From assembly GCA_028287185.1 (NCBI GenBank), contig JAQBQD010000007.1, positions 1 through 40,494 of the forward strand: a DNA stretch of 40,494 nucleotides. Reading direction: 5' to 3'. How positions within the stretch are numbered: position 1 is the stretch's first letter; every line of letters begins with the position of its first letter. The stretch comes from Gemmatimonadota bacterium. GTDB taxonomy: Bacteria; Gemmatimonadota; Gemmatimonadetes; Longimicrobiales; Longimicrobiaceae. The notes below the pieces were generated by a model. The model was given only the letters and a program-made list of their open reading frames with translations. It searched no databases and was not told the DNA's origin. The position numbers were made by a program, and so were the translations under genes. Below, in pieces: positions 26,060 through 33,118 of this stretch.

Positions 26060-26223
26060 CGGCCGGCGGTGGAGGTGCGCGCGTGTGGACCGGAGCGGCG
26101 AATCTACACGGCGCGTCGACCGGGCGGAACCGGCGGGGCTATGCGCGCGGCGCCGCGCGTGCCAGATTGCCGCGTCCGACTCCGCCGTCCGCCACGGCGC
26201 CGACATCCTCCCGACCGAAGCCG

Positions 26224-26958
26224 ATGATCGTACGCCCGCTCCGCAGCCCCATCGTTCCGCGCGCTCGACGCTCCAGATTCGGCCCATTCCGTCAGTGCGC
26301 CGCCGCGCTGGCGAGCCTCGCGCTCGGATGCGGCCCGCGTGCGCCCGTGCCGCCGCCCGCCGCACCGGCGCCCGTCGCCGCGCCCGCGCCGGAGCCGTTT
26401 CCGTACGCGGACGTGTGGACGCGCGCGCCGGGCGTGGTGCTGGTGCGCGACAGCGGGAGCGGGGTGCTGCCGTATGCATCCATGCGCCTGCAGGTGCTGC
26501 GCGCGGACACGGCGGACCTTCTGCGCGTGCGGTGCATCACCTGCCCGGTGCCTATGGACGGCCGAGTGCGCCGCGGGGACCTCGTGTACCGGCCGGCGGA
26601 CCTGGCAACCGCGTCGGCGGACAGCCTTTCCGCGTTCATCCTCGCCTTCCGCGAGGCCGTGAAGCGCCGCGACCTGGCGGCGCTCCGCGCAGTGATGTCG
26701 CCGACGTTCGTGCACGCGGCGGACGGGCCGGACGGCGTGCTGGAGGCCGTGAGCCGCTGGCAGGAGGAGGCGTACCGCCCATTGGACGCGCTGCCCGCGC
26801 TGCTGGACCGCGGCGTGGCGCAGGTGCCGGGCACCGACCTGTGGGCCGCGCCGCCGCCCTTTGTCACCCGCTCCGGCTACCAGCAGCTGCGCGCGGGCTT
26901 CCGGCGAGTGAACGGCCGGTGGACATGGATGTTCCTGGTACGCGGAGCGGCGCTGTAG
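26224..26958 (+). CDS. Predicted lipoprotein, possible NTF2-like domain
   Basis: This 244-residue protein starts at ATG 26224 with a basic N-region, then a hydrophobic stretch and the lipobox LALGC, giving a lipid-modified Cys36. A Pro/Ala-rich linker (about 40-60) follows. Then a segment with VVLVRDSGSG and two nearby cysteines (CITC), and a C-terminal region (LSAFILAFREAVKRRDLAAL ... GRWTWMFLVRG) whose pattern recalls the SnoaL/NTF2-like fold. The function is unknown. It is divergent from mqnB across 164 bases. No strong ribosome binding site precedes it. Confidence 0.7.
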   Translation: MIVRPLRSPIVPRARRSRFGPFRQCAAALASLALGCGPRAPVPPPAAPAPVAAPAPEPFPYADVWTRAPGVVLVRDSGSGVLPYASMRLQVLRADTADLLRVRCITCPVPMDGRVRRGDLVYRPADLATASADSLSAFILAFREAVKRRDLAALRAVMSPTFVHAADGPDGVLEAVSRWQEEAYRPLDALPALLDRGVAQVPGTDLWAAPPPFVTRSGYQQLRAGFRRVNGRWTWMFLVRGAAL

Positions 26959-27020
26959 GCGGTGGTTGCGTTCACCCCGGCCTCTTCTGCCGCAAGCCGG
27001 GCGACGACGTGCTGTCTCAC

Positions 27021-27108
27021 GCATGGCCTTTCGCGAGGAGGCCGATTCCCGCGCGGAGCAGCCTCCGCAGGGAGGCTTCGGGCCGTCGTTGCCGCGGCTT
27101 CAGCCGCC
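27021..27108. repeat. 88-base dispersed repeat, copy 1
   Basis: This segment aligns without gaps to 34773-34860. The best-kept parts are GCGCGGAGCAGCCTCCGCAG, GGAGGCTTCG and TTGCCGCGGCTTCAGCCGCC. It contains two small hairpins (GCCTCC/GGAGGC and GCGGCT/AGCCGC). It lies in the convergent gap between the lipoprotein gene and the lytic transglycosylase gene, just before a perfect terminator. It looks like a REP-type intergenic repeat. Confidence 0.75.
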
Positions 27109-27133
27109 TGGGGAAGCCTCCGATCCCGAACCA

Positions 27134-27170
27134 CGAAGGGCCGCGCACCCATCCGGTGCGCGGCCCTTCG
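27134..27170. terminator. Bidirectional terminator, 16-bp stem
   Basis: Arms 27134-27149 (CGAAGGGCCGCGCACC) and 27155-27170 are perfectly complementary around the 5-base loop CATCC. It lies between two convergent genes (stops at 26958 and 27202) and should stop transcription from either side. There is no long U-run, like the other hairpins in this genome. Confidence 0.8.
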
Positions 27171-27201
27171 CCTTCCATCGACCATCCGCGTTGCCCGAAG
27201 G

Positions 27202-28104
27202 TCAGTCGCCGAGCTGGGCGGGGGCCGCGTTGTCGGCCGGGATGTCCTTCATGACCATGTGGGCGTAGCCGTTGTCGGGGTCGCCGCCCTTCTTGAGCAC
27301 GCGGTCCACGGTGCCGGGGCCGCGGTTGTAGGCGGTGAGGGCGAGCTTGGCGTCGCCGTTGTACTTGTCCAGCAGCTCGCTCAGGTACTTGAACCCGATG
27401 CGCAGGTTGACGTCCGGCTGGCGCAGGTCCTCGACCGTGGTGCCGGGGCGCATGATGCGGGCGGTGGCCGGCATGAGCTGCGTGAGGCCGATGGCGCCCA
27501 CGTGGCTGGTCGCGCTGTTCTTGAAGGTGCTTTCCGCCCGCACCAGTCCGAACGCCACGTCGGGGTCGATGTGCGTCTCGAGCGCCAGGTCGTAGATGGA
27601 CTCGGCCAGGTCGCGCGGCACGTCGTACGAGGCGTAGCGCTGCAGGTTGCGCTGGATGACGTCCTCGCGGGCGCTGCCGGCGCGGTCGGCGGTGCCCTGC
27701 TGGGCGTCGCGCCAGGCCTGCCCCACGGCGGTGTCCGTGAGCTTCGGCGTGGGCACGAAGTCCATGATCTGCTCGTGGCTGGGCGCGTTGCGGATGGACT
27801 GGTTGTGCCGCGCGATGGCCACCGGCAGCGCCGACCCCGCGATGGTGAGCCCGATCAGCCCGTGCCGCACGGGGTGCCGCCGCAGGCGGTTCATGGCCGA
27901 CGGGTTGCGCCTGCGCAGCGCGGGACCCTCCACGCGCCGCTCGCCGCCGTCGTGCAGGCGGCGATAGCGGTCGTTGCGGGGCCCGGCCGGCGCGCCGCCG
28001 TCGTAGGCCCGCGGCCAGCGCCTGCGCGTGTTCCCGGTGGGGTGCCGGGGCGCCGGGTTGCCGCGCTCCCGGCGGGGCGCCGGGCCTCTGCGTCTTGGCT
28101 GCAT
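27202..28104 (-). CDS. Membrane-anchored lytic transglycosylase (SLT family)
   Basis: This 300-residue protein should cleave peptidoglycan between MurNAc and GlcNAc. The C-terminal SLT/lysozyme-like domain has the catalytic Glu191 in VRAESTF, then GAIGLTQLMPATA and LTAYNRGPGTV, all diagnostic. A hydrophobic segment (LIGLTIAGSALPVAIA, about residues 82-97) would anchor it. The first 80 residues are very rich in Arg and Pro and would lie in the cytoplasm. ATG 28104 is chosen because AGGAGGA precedes it at good spacing. A later ATG at 27894 (MNRLRRHPVRHG) would give a conventional signal anchor but has no ribosome binding site. Confidence 0.9.
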   Translation of the reverse strand: MQPRRRGPAPRRERGNPAPRHPTGNTRRRWPRAYDGGAPAGPRNDRYRRLHDGGERRVEGPALRRRNPSAMNRLRRHPVRHGLIGLTIAGSALPVAIARHNQSIRNAPSHEQIMDFVPTPKLTDTAVGQAWRDAQQGTADRAGSAREDVIQRNLQRYASYDVPRDLAESIYDLALETHIDPDVAFGLVRAESTFKNSATSHVGAIGLTQLMPATARIMRPGTTVEDLRQPDVNLRIGFKYLSELLDKYNGDAKLALTAYNRGPGTVDRVLKKGGDPDNGYAHMVMKDIPADNAAPAQLGD

Positions 28105-28254
28105 TGCGGGTCCTCCTGTGGGCGTTTCCCGTCCCGGGGACGGGATCTTTCGCATCGGCCGGCGGGTCGCCCCGCAGCCGCACGTCGCATGCCACCTTTT
28201 CATCTGTTCCCGGGCCCGTGAGGACGCGGGTGCGTATGCGTCAAGATGTTGAAA

Positions 28255-28260
28255 TATAAC
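28255..28260 (+). promoter_or_regulatory. Possible -10 box of a leaderless transcript
   Basis: TATAAC lies in a short AT-rich patch (TTGAAATATAAC), 5 bases before ATG 28266. A start site 6-7 bases after the hexamer would fall on the ATG itself, giving an mRNA without a leader, which fits the absence of a ribosome binding site there. No clear -35 is seen, so this is only a suggestion. Confidence 0.25.
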
Positions 28261-28265
28261 CACTT

Positions 28266-28985
28266 ATGCCAGATGATCCAACCCTTCGCGTCCGCGGCGG
28301 ACGGGGGACGTTGCGCGGTCGGCGGCGGCCGGCCATCTTGGAAGCCTCCCTTCCCGAGACGCGCGACGACCGTTCCGCCCCCCCCAGCCGCCACGCCCAT
28401 GCTGCCCGCTCCGCGCCCCGCCCGCCGCCCCGCCCCCGCGCGGCGCACCCCGTGAAGGACCGGCTGCGCGTGGCCTCGGTGGCGCTGGCCGCCATCGTCG
28501 TCTTCAACCTGGGCCGCGAGGGGTATCGGTGGTACGCGTTCCGCGACGAGCGGGCCGCCATCGTGCGCCTGCGCCGCCATGTGGTGGAGGCGGGCGCGGA
28601 GGTCACGCTCACCCGCGGGCAGCTGGAGGCGCTGAACCGCGCCGTCGGCACCGCCGACAGCGGCCTCACCGCGGACGTGCAGGTGCTCCGCCGCTACGCC
28701 GTGCAGTCCGATGGCGGCCTGCTGCCTCCCGCGGTCTACGCCCGCTACCTGCGCGACCGGCGGCGCTACGACGAGCACCGCGCCCAGCGCCAGGAGGTGT
28801 CCCGGCGCTGGGAGGAGGTGCAGGGCCGGCTCCACGCATCGGCCGACTGGTACAACGTGCTCGCCGACAGCATCCGCACCCTCGCGACCCGCATCGGCGA
28901 CCCGTACTACCACGTGCCGCTGCCGGTGGAGGCCGCGGCCGAGAAGGGGCTCATCAAGGTGGACAGCGGGCGGTCGAACGAGTAG
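28266..28985 (+). CDS. Unrecognised membrane-anchored protein
   Basis: This frame encodes 239 residues from ATG 28266. The first 60 residues are Arg/Pro/Ala-rich and of low complexity. A hydrophobic segment (VASVALAAIVVFNLG, about residues 69-83) should anchor the protein. The rest (RDERAAIVRLRRHVVEAGAE ... VQGRLHASADWYNVLADSIR) is charged and helical, coiled-coil-like, and likely faces the periplasm. A GTG at 28452 (MKDRLRV) would give 177 residues with a normal anchor and may be the true start, although no ribosome binding site precedes it. I do not recognise the family. It is divergent from the lytic transglycosylase, which hints at a cell-envelope role. Confidence 0.6.
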   Translation: MPDDPTLRVRGGRGTLRGRRRPAILEASLPETRDDRSAPPSRHAHAARSAPRPPPRPRAAHPVKDRLRVASVALAAIVVFNLGREGYRWYAFRDERAAIVRLRRHVVEAGAEVTLTRGQLEALNRAVGTADSGLTADVQVLRRYAVQSDGGLLPPAVYARYLRDRRRYDEHRAQRQEVSRRWEEVQGRLHASADWYNVLADSIRTLATRIGDPYYHVPLPVEAAAEKGLIKVDSGRSNE

Positions 28986-29149
28986 CCGTAGCCTGCCTCG
29001 CAAAATGACGATGGTTCGAGCCGCCTCGCCGCCCGTGTGCCTTGTTCGTGGTGAAGCGCCAGCTCACGATCGCACTGGTCCCGTTGCGGCTACGCCTCCA
29101 TGGCCGGATGAAGTCTTCGGGCCGCGTAGAGCCGCCCGTCGGCCAGGGG

Positions 29150-29446
29150 TCAGGGGCAGGCGTACACGCAGGACTCCTGCTGGCAGTTGGTCTGGCAGGT
29201 GGCGCACGTGCCGAAGCATGACGCGCCGCAGGTGTCGTAGCAGGTGTTGAAGCAACTGGCGCAGCTGGCACAGCTGGGGTCACAGGTGCCGCAGGTGTAG
29301 TTACAGCTCAGCGCCGCGCACGTGTCGAAGGGCGAAACGCATACGTGTGAATGCCCCTTTACCGTGCCGCGCTGCGTGCCCTCGGGCGGATTCGTATCGA
29401 ACGATTCGACGGAGAGCTGGTCCAGATCGAGCTTCAGCTTGTGCAT
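29150..29446 (-). CDS. Cys-rich RiPP-like precursor peptide, pinensin-family leader
   Basis: This 98-residue frame begins MHKLKLDLDQLSVESF. That leader closely resembles those of pinensin-family lanthipeptide precursors as I remember them (KLKLDLD..VESF followed by RGTV.GH). The Gly-rich TQRGTVKGH at about residues 24-32 likely marks the leader end. Residues 36-98 hold 16 cysteines. Thirteen of them follow directly after Ser or Thr (TC or SC), in a repeating 3-4 residue spacing such as CDPSCASCASCFNTCYDTC. Such pairs could give lanthionine or disulfide rings. No dehydratase, cyclase, protease or transporter gene lies in the window. A metal-binding or structural Cys-rich protein is the alternative. 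The ATG at 29446 has no clear ribosome binding site. Confidence 0.75.
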   Translation of the reverse strand: MHKLKLDLDQLSVESFDTNPPEGTQRGTVKGHSHVCVSPFDTCAALSCNYTCGTCDPSCASCASCFNTCYDTCGASCFGTCATCQTNCQQESCVYACP

Positions 29447-29525
29447 GGGGGCTCGCAGAGGATGGGGGGGGATGCCACAGCCGGGCCGGTGCAGACCGGT
29501 CCCGTGCATCCAATTTATCGTACAT

Positions 29526-29569
29526 GGAACGGTCTACGCCATAATTTGATGTAGACCGGCCTCCGTTCC
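29526..29569. promoter_or_regulatory. Dyad upstream of the Cys-rich peptide gene
   Basis: GGTCTAC (29531-29537) and GTAGACC (29551-29557) are perfect inverted copies around an AT-rich 13-base spacer. The flanks GGAAC (29526-29530) and GTTCC (29565-29569) extend the symmetry with a 7-base bulge. It lies 80-125 bases upstream of the peptide start and just upstream of the possible -10 box, a fitting place for a regulator-binding site. A role as an RNA hairpin is equally open. Confidence 0.4.
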
Positions 29570-29751
29570 AGCCGTCGCCGTCACGCCCACGGTGTCGGTC
29601 CACCCCATCGCGTGTCTTCGGCATGGGGCCTCCGAGGCTTGAGGTCTTCCATACCTGAAGAAAGATCACCCTGAGCTTGTCTCAAGAATCCTGTGGGCTA
29701 CCAGCGGGCACCCGCCGGTTCTCTCCGCGAAGATCCGCACCCGAGACGCCG

Positions 29752-29785
29752 ACGCCCCGGCACGCATCCTCGCGTGCCGGGGCGT
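29752..29785. terminator. Hairpin terminator, 14-bp stem
   Basis: Arms 29752-29765 (ACGCCCCGGCACGC) and 29772-29785 are perfectly complementary around the loop ATCCTC. It sits 60 bases downstream of the stop of the minus-strand zinc-ribbon gene and should end that transcript. Confidence 0.75.
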
Positions 29786-29844
29786 TCTCCATCCTCCGTG
29801 CATCTCGCTCTCGGCGGGCAGGAATCGGCTGCCTTTCCATCAAC

Positions 29845-30615
29845 CTAGAAGCCGACGGACTTCCGCAGCGTGTCCCAGAGGCCGCCCATGAGCTGCGTGA
29901 CGGTGATCTCGGCCAGCATTCCCGTGGGCCGCTCGTCGCGGTCGAGGTGGTAGGGGCTCGCGGCAGGGACCGCGCCGCCGTCGGGGCCGAGGGCGTGGGC
30001 GGCCAGGCGGCGACGCTCCTCGATCAGCGCCTGGCGCTCCTTCTCGCGCGCCAGGTCCAGGCCGCCGCTGCGGATGAACTCCACCACGCGGCGCAGCTCG
30101 TCCGCATCGAACCAGGTGCCGTGCCCCTTGCAGACGTCCACCACCACCCCGGAGTAGCGCGCGAAGTTGATGCGGTTCATCACCTTGCCGCACTGCGGGC
30201 AGGGGCCGTAGCGCACGCGCTCGTCGGGCGTGGCGAGGCCGGGCACGCCGCTGCCGCCCACCGACGCGAGGACGGCCGCCTGCGCCTCGCGCTCGGTGGT
30301 GACGTGCGCGAACGTCTCCGCGTCCAGCCACAGGCCGCCGCACCGCGGGCACTCGCCGACGGGCGCGTTGCCGACCCGGACGGCCGTCAGCGGCTCCTTG
30401 CAGCGGGGGCAGGGGCGCGCGGGCGCATTCCCATCGGCGGCCGCCCGCTCGGCGCCGGCGCCGCAGTGCGGGCAGAAGCGCGTGCCCGCGAACACCATCC
30501 CGAAGCACGAGGGGCACGCCACCGTCGCCAGGCGCGCCTTGCAGTAGGCGCACCACGTGGCGTCGCTGAGCGCGGCGGCGCCGCAGGTGGGGCACTGGAG
30601 CGTTCCTGCCTGCAT
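29845..30615 (-). CDS. Multi-zinc-ribbon protein with TFIIB-type fingers
   Basis: This 256-residue protein has at least four zinc ribbons. The first ones are CPTC..CAYC (about residues 8-25) and CPSC..CPHC (34-51). Two zf-TFIIB-like units follow: CPRCKEPL..CPRCGGLWLD (69-98) and CPQCGKVM..CKGHGTWFD (138-170). The zf-TFIIB pattern of a Cys pair, about 15-20 residues, a second Cys/His pair and then G-x-W-x-D is clear. The C-terminal part is helical and charged. Such proteins are widespread but poorly understood; DNA, RNA or protein contacts are all possible. The ATG at 30615 starts just before the first ribbon. Confidence 0.8.
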   Translation of the reverse strand: MQAGTLQCPTCGAAALSDATWCAYCKARLATVACPSCFGMVFAGTRFCPHCGAGAERAAADGNAPARPCPRCKEPLTAVRVGNAPVGECPRCGGLWLDAETFAHVTTEREAQAAVLASVGGSGVPGLATPDERVRYGPCPQCGKVMNRINFARYSGVVVDVCKGHGTWFDADELRRVVEFIRSGGLDLAREKERQALIEERRRLAAHALGPDGGAVPAASPYHLDRDERPTGMLAEITVTQLMGGLWDTLRKSVGF

Positions 30616-30738
30616 GGATGCGCGGGGTCGCGGGTGCGCCGGCGTGTGCGGAACGCCGGACGACGGATCGAGTGGAGCGGCGGAGGGGAGTACGGACGCG
30701 CGCCCGCCGGGGATTCGGGGCGGGCGCGCGGGGCGGCC

Positions 30739-31179
30739 TCAGGCGTGGCCGAACTGCTGGTCGACGGCGGTGCGGATCTGGTCCAGCGTGGCGCCCTTCC
30801 GCGACATCTCGTACGCCAGGTGCGCTTCGCCCAGGCAGGTGCCGCAGCCGGAGCCGTGGTCCGACTCGAAGCAGGTGAGCAGCGACACGTGGCCCATGTG
30901 GTCGTGGCAGTCGCAGTGGCAGTAGATGCCGTCCAGCACCGGCGCGATCTTCGCCGCCTCGGCGTAGACCTCCATCACGCGCGGGTCGTCGCGGAACTGC
31001 TCCGGCGGCAGAACGTTGGCGCCCGTGATGCCGGCGCGCGGCGTGGGATGCTCGCTGGCGCCCGCCTCGTGCGTGGCGAGCACGGAGTACCCGGCGGAAA
31101 GCAGGACGGCGACCAGCAGGGCCAGGATGGGCCAGGGCACCGGGAGCTTTCGCGTGCGCTTGGCGGCGGTCTTCGGCAT
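30739..31179 (-). CDS. CYCXC-family periplasmic protein
   Basis: This 146-residue protein has a basic N-terminus and one membrane or signal segment (WPILALLVAVLLSAGYSVLA, residues 16-35). The export-side domain carries the motif YCHCDCHDH (C87, C89, C91) and then C103 and the pair C112/C115 (GCGTC). This fits the PCYCGC/CYCXC group as I remember it, in which some members carry selenocysteine. Here all these positions are Cys codons. The function of the family is not known; metal or redox chemistry is suggested by the Cys/His clusters. It lies 123 bases upstream of the zinc-ribbon gene on the same strand. Confidence 0.75.
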   Translation of the reverse strand: MPKTAAKRTRKLPVPWPILALLVAVLLSAGYSVLATHEAGASEHPTPRAGITGANVLPPEQFRDDPRVMEVYAEAAKIAPVLDGIYCHCDCHDHMGHVSLLTCFESDHGSGCGTCLGEAHLAYEMSRKGATLDQIRTAVDQQFGHA

Positions 31180-31543
31180 GGCGGTTCGCGGGATTCTGCG
31201 GCGGCCGGGCGGGCGCGCCGACGGAGGCTGGGTCGTGGGCGCGGGCTAGTACACCACGTCCGCGCGAGGTTCCGGCGCGCGGGGACCGGGGGACCGGTTC
31301 TTCGATGGTCGATCGTCGACGGCGAGGGTGACGATCACGATTCAACCCGACGGCGGCGGTCGAGGCGGATGGCCACCGATCACGGGGCGGCGAGGTCCGC
31401 CGTCGGGTTGAAACCTGCGGCTGCAACGGCGTATCCGCCCCCCTGTGTGGGCTCGCTCCGCGCGGCGGCGGCGGCGCCGTGGACGGCGGCGGCACGGCCA
31501 TCATCGCGTAGAGCCTGCGTCCTCGTCCGAATCCCGAATCCGC
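31180..31543. other. 364-base intergenic region with inverted repeat
   Basis: No gene with a credible start was found. The region contains a 16-base inverted repeat (31341-31412) and GC-rich simple stretches (GGCGGCGGCGGCG near 31470-31485). It separates the M28 peptidase gene stop from the start of the CYCXC gene, both on the minus strand. The latter's promoter is probably in the half nearer 31180. Confidence 0.5.
31341..31412. repeat. 16-bp perfect inverted repeat with 40-base spacer
   Basis: TTCAACCCGACGGCGG (31341-31356) is perfectly inverted at 31397-31412. The 40-base spacer carries no obvious gene or motif. The right arm runs on into GTTGAAACCTGCGGCTGCAA, which has the look of an intergenic repeat. 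It may be a long-loop terminator for the peptidase operon or a remnant of a small mobile element. Confidence 0.55.
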
Positions 31544-33118
31544 CTACCCCCGCTTGAACTCGCTGCCGGGGTTCCAGTCCGGGAGCGCGTCGGCGTCGGC
31601 CACGGCGAGGGCGGTGCGGAGGGTGACGCGGGCCTGCTGCAGGGCGCCGGAGTAGTCGAAGTCGTCGCGGTAGGCGTCGCTGGGCTGGTGGTAGTGCGTG
31701 GTGGTGAACTCGATGTACCGCTCCTGGCCCCAGCCTTCGGGGCGGCCCTCGTACGTAAGGCCGTGGTCCATCGCCAGCGCGGGCACGCCGGCGCGCGCGA
31801 GGGGAAAGTGGTCCTGGCGGAAGAACATGCCCTGCGCGGGGTGCGCCTCGGGCGTCACGCGCATGCCCTCGGCCGCCGCGGCTTCCGTGACGACCGCGCC
31901 CAGGGACGAGCGGTCGGCGCCCAGGGGGCCGATGTCCGTGGTGCGGCCGAAGAGGTTGGCGCCGTCCACGTTGATCATTGCGGCGGTGCGGGGCAGCGGG
32001 AACAGCGGGTGGCGCGCGTACCACTCCGATCCCAGAAGCCCGGCCTCCTCGGCGGTGGTGGAGACGAAGAGGAGCGGGCGCGCGGGCGGCGTGGGCAGCG
32101 ACGCGGCGGCCTCGGCCAGCGCGAGAAGGACGGCGACGCCGCTGGCGTTGTCGTACGCGCCATGGTAGATGGCGGGGCTGCCGTCCGCGGCCACGCCGGT
32201 GCCCAGGTGGTCGTAGTGGGCGGCCAGGATGACGGGCTCGGCCGCGCGCGCGGGGTCGCTGCCGGGCAGCAGGCCGATGACGTTCGCGGTGCCCACCTCG
32301 CGCACGGTGCTGCGCACGGCCGCGTCCACCTGCACGCCCGTGGGCACGGCGCGGAAATCCTTGCGGTCGGACGCGCGCAGCAGCTCGTCCAGCTCCACGC
32401 CGGCGGCGTCCAGCACCTCGCGGATGGCGGGGGTGGAGACCCAGCCCTTGACCTGGAGCGGGAACTCGGGGGCGCCCAGCAGGTCGTACTGCTCGCCGCT
32501 GTTGGAGGTGCGCACCACGTTCCAGCCGTACCCGGCGGACTCGTCGGTGTGGATGAGCAGCACGCCCGCTGCGCCGCGCCGCGACGCCTCCTCCGTCTTG
32601 TACGTCCAGCGTCCGTAGTAGGTGAGCGCCTCGCCCCCGAAGAATCCGGGCGTCTCCGCCGTGCCCGGGTCGTTCACGCGCACCAGCACCACCTTTCCGC
32701 GCACGTCGGCATCGGCGTAGTCATCCCATTCGTACTCCGGCGCCGTGATGCCGTATCCCACGAACACCAGCTCCGCGCGCGCCGCCGTCTCGGGCTGCGG
32801 CATGCCGGCCTTGAGCACGAAGTCGTCCTTGTACGCCAGCTCGCGCGTGGTGCCGTCGGGCAGGCGGAAAGACAGCGTGGGCGTGGGGTTCATGCCCACC
32901 AGCGGCACCGGCTGCGTGTACGTGCCGTCCACCGGCTGCAGCCCCAGGCGCCGGAACTGCGCCCGGATGTACTCCTGCGCCGTGTCGCCGCCACGCGTGC
33001 CGGGGCCGCGGCCCTCCATGAGCGGGTGCGACAGAAAGCGCAGGTGCGCGTCCACCACGTGGGGGCGGATGCGGTCCAGCGCGGCGGACAGGTCGGCGTC
33101 GGTGACGTGCGTGGTCAT
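31544..33118 (-). CDS. M28-family zinc metallopeptidase with PA-like insert
   Basis: This 524-residue protein is an M28 (aminopeptidase Y/glutamate carboxypeptidase-like) enzyme. The two-zinc ligands are visible: HYDHLG (H301), AYDNASG (D323), TTAEEAG (E357/E358), NVDGANLF (D385), and a C-terminal THYHQPSD histidine. A protease-associated (PA) type segment lies at about residues 110-270, with GYGITAPEY and RGAAGVLLIH. Unusually, there is no signal peptide: it starts MTTHVTDADLSAALDRIRPH, and its ATG overlaps the preceding stop (ATGA), so no upstream start can add one. It is the last gene of the cyclase-MBL-peptidase operon. Confidence 0.92.
   Translation of the reverse strand: MTTHVTDADLSAALDRIRPHVVDAHLRFLSHPLMEGRGPGTRGGDTAQEYIRAQFRRLGLQPVDGTYTQPVPLVGMNPTPTLSFRLPDGTTRELAYKDDFVLKAGMPQPETAARAELVFVGYGITAPEYEWDDYADADVRGKVVLVRVNDPGTAETPGFFGGEALTYYGRWTYKTEEASRRGAAGVLLIHTDESAGYGWNVVRTSNSGEQYDLLGAPEFPLQVKGWVSTPAIREVLDAAGVELDELLRASDRKDFRAVPTGVQVDAAVRSTVREVGTANVIGLLPGSDPARAAEPVILAAHYDHLGTGVAADGSPAIYHGAYDNASGVAVLLALAEAAASLPTPPARPLLFVSTTAEEAGLLGSEWYARHPLFPLPRTAAMINVDGANLFGRTTDIGPLGADRSSLGAVVTEAAAAEGMRVTPEAHPAQGMFFRQDHFPLARAGVPALAMDHGLTYEGRPEGWGQERYIEFTTTHYHQPSDAYRDDFDYSGALQQARVTLRTALAVADADALPDWNPGSEFKRG

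Larger units (their letters stand above)
29447..29844 (-). other. 398-base gap upstream of the Cys-rich peptide gene
   Basis: No gene is supported here. It holds an AT-richer stretch with a possible -10 box (GATAAA on the minus strand at 29514-29519), a dyad at 29526-29569, a CCCTGAGCTTGTCTCAAG sequence at about 29672-29689, and a terminator hairpin at 29752-29785 that belongs to the zinc-ribbon gene upstream on the same strand. The peptide gene therefore most likely has its own promoter here. Confidence 0.55.

Noticed and set aside
30739..31179. Selenocysteine in the CYCXC protein
   Set aside because: The relevant positions are TGC codons and no in-frame TGA occurs before the stop.
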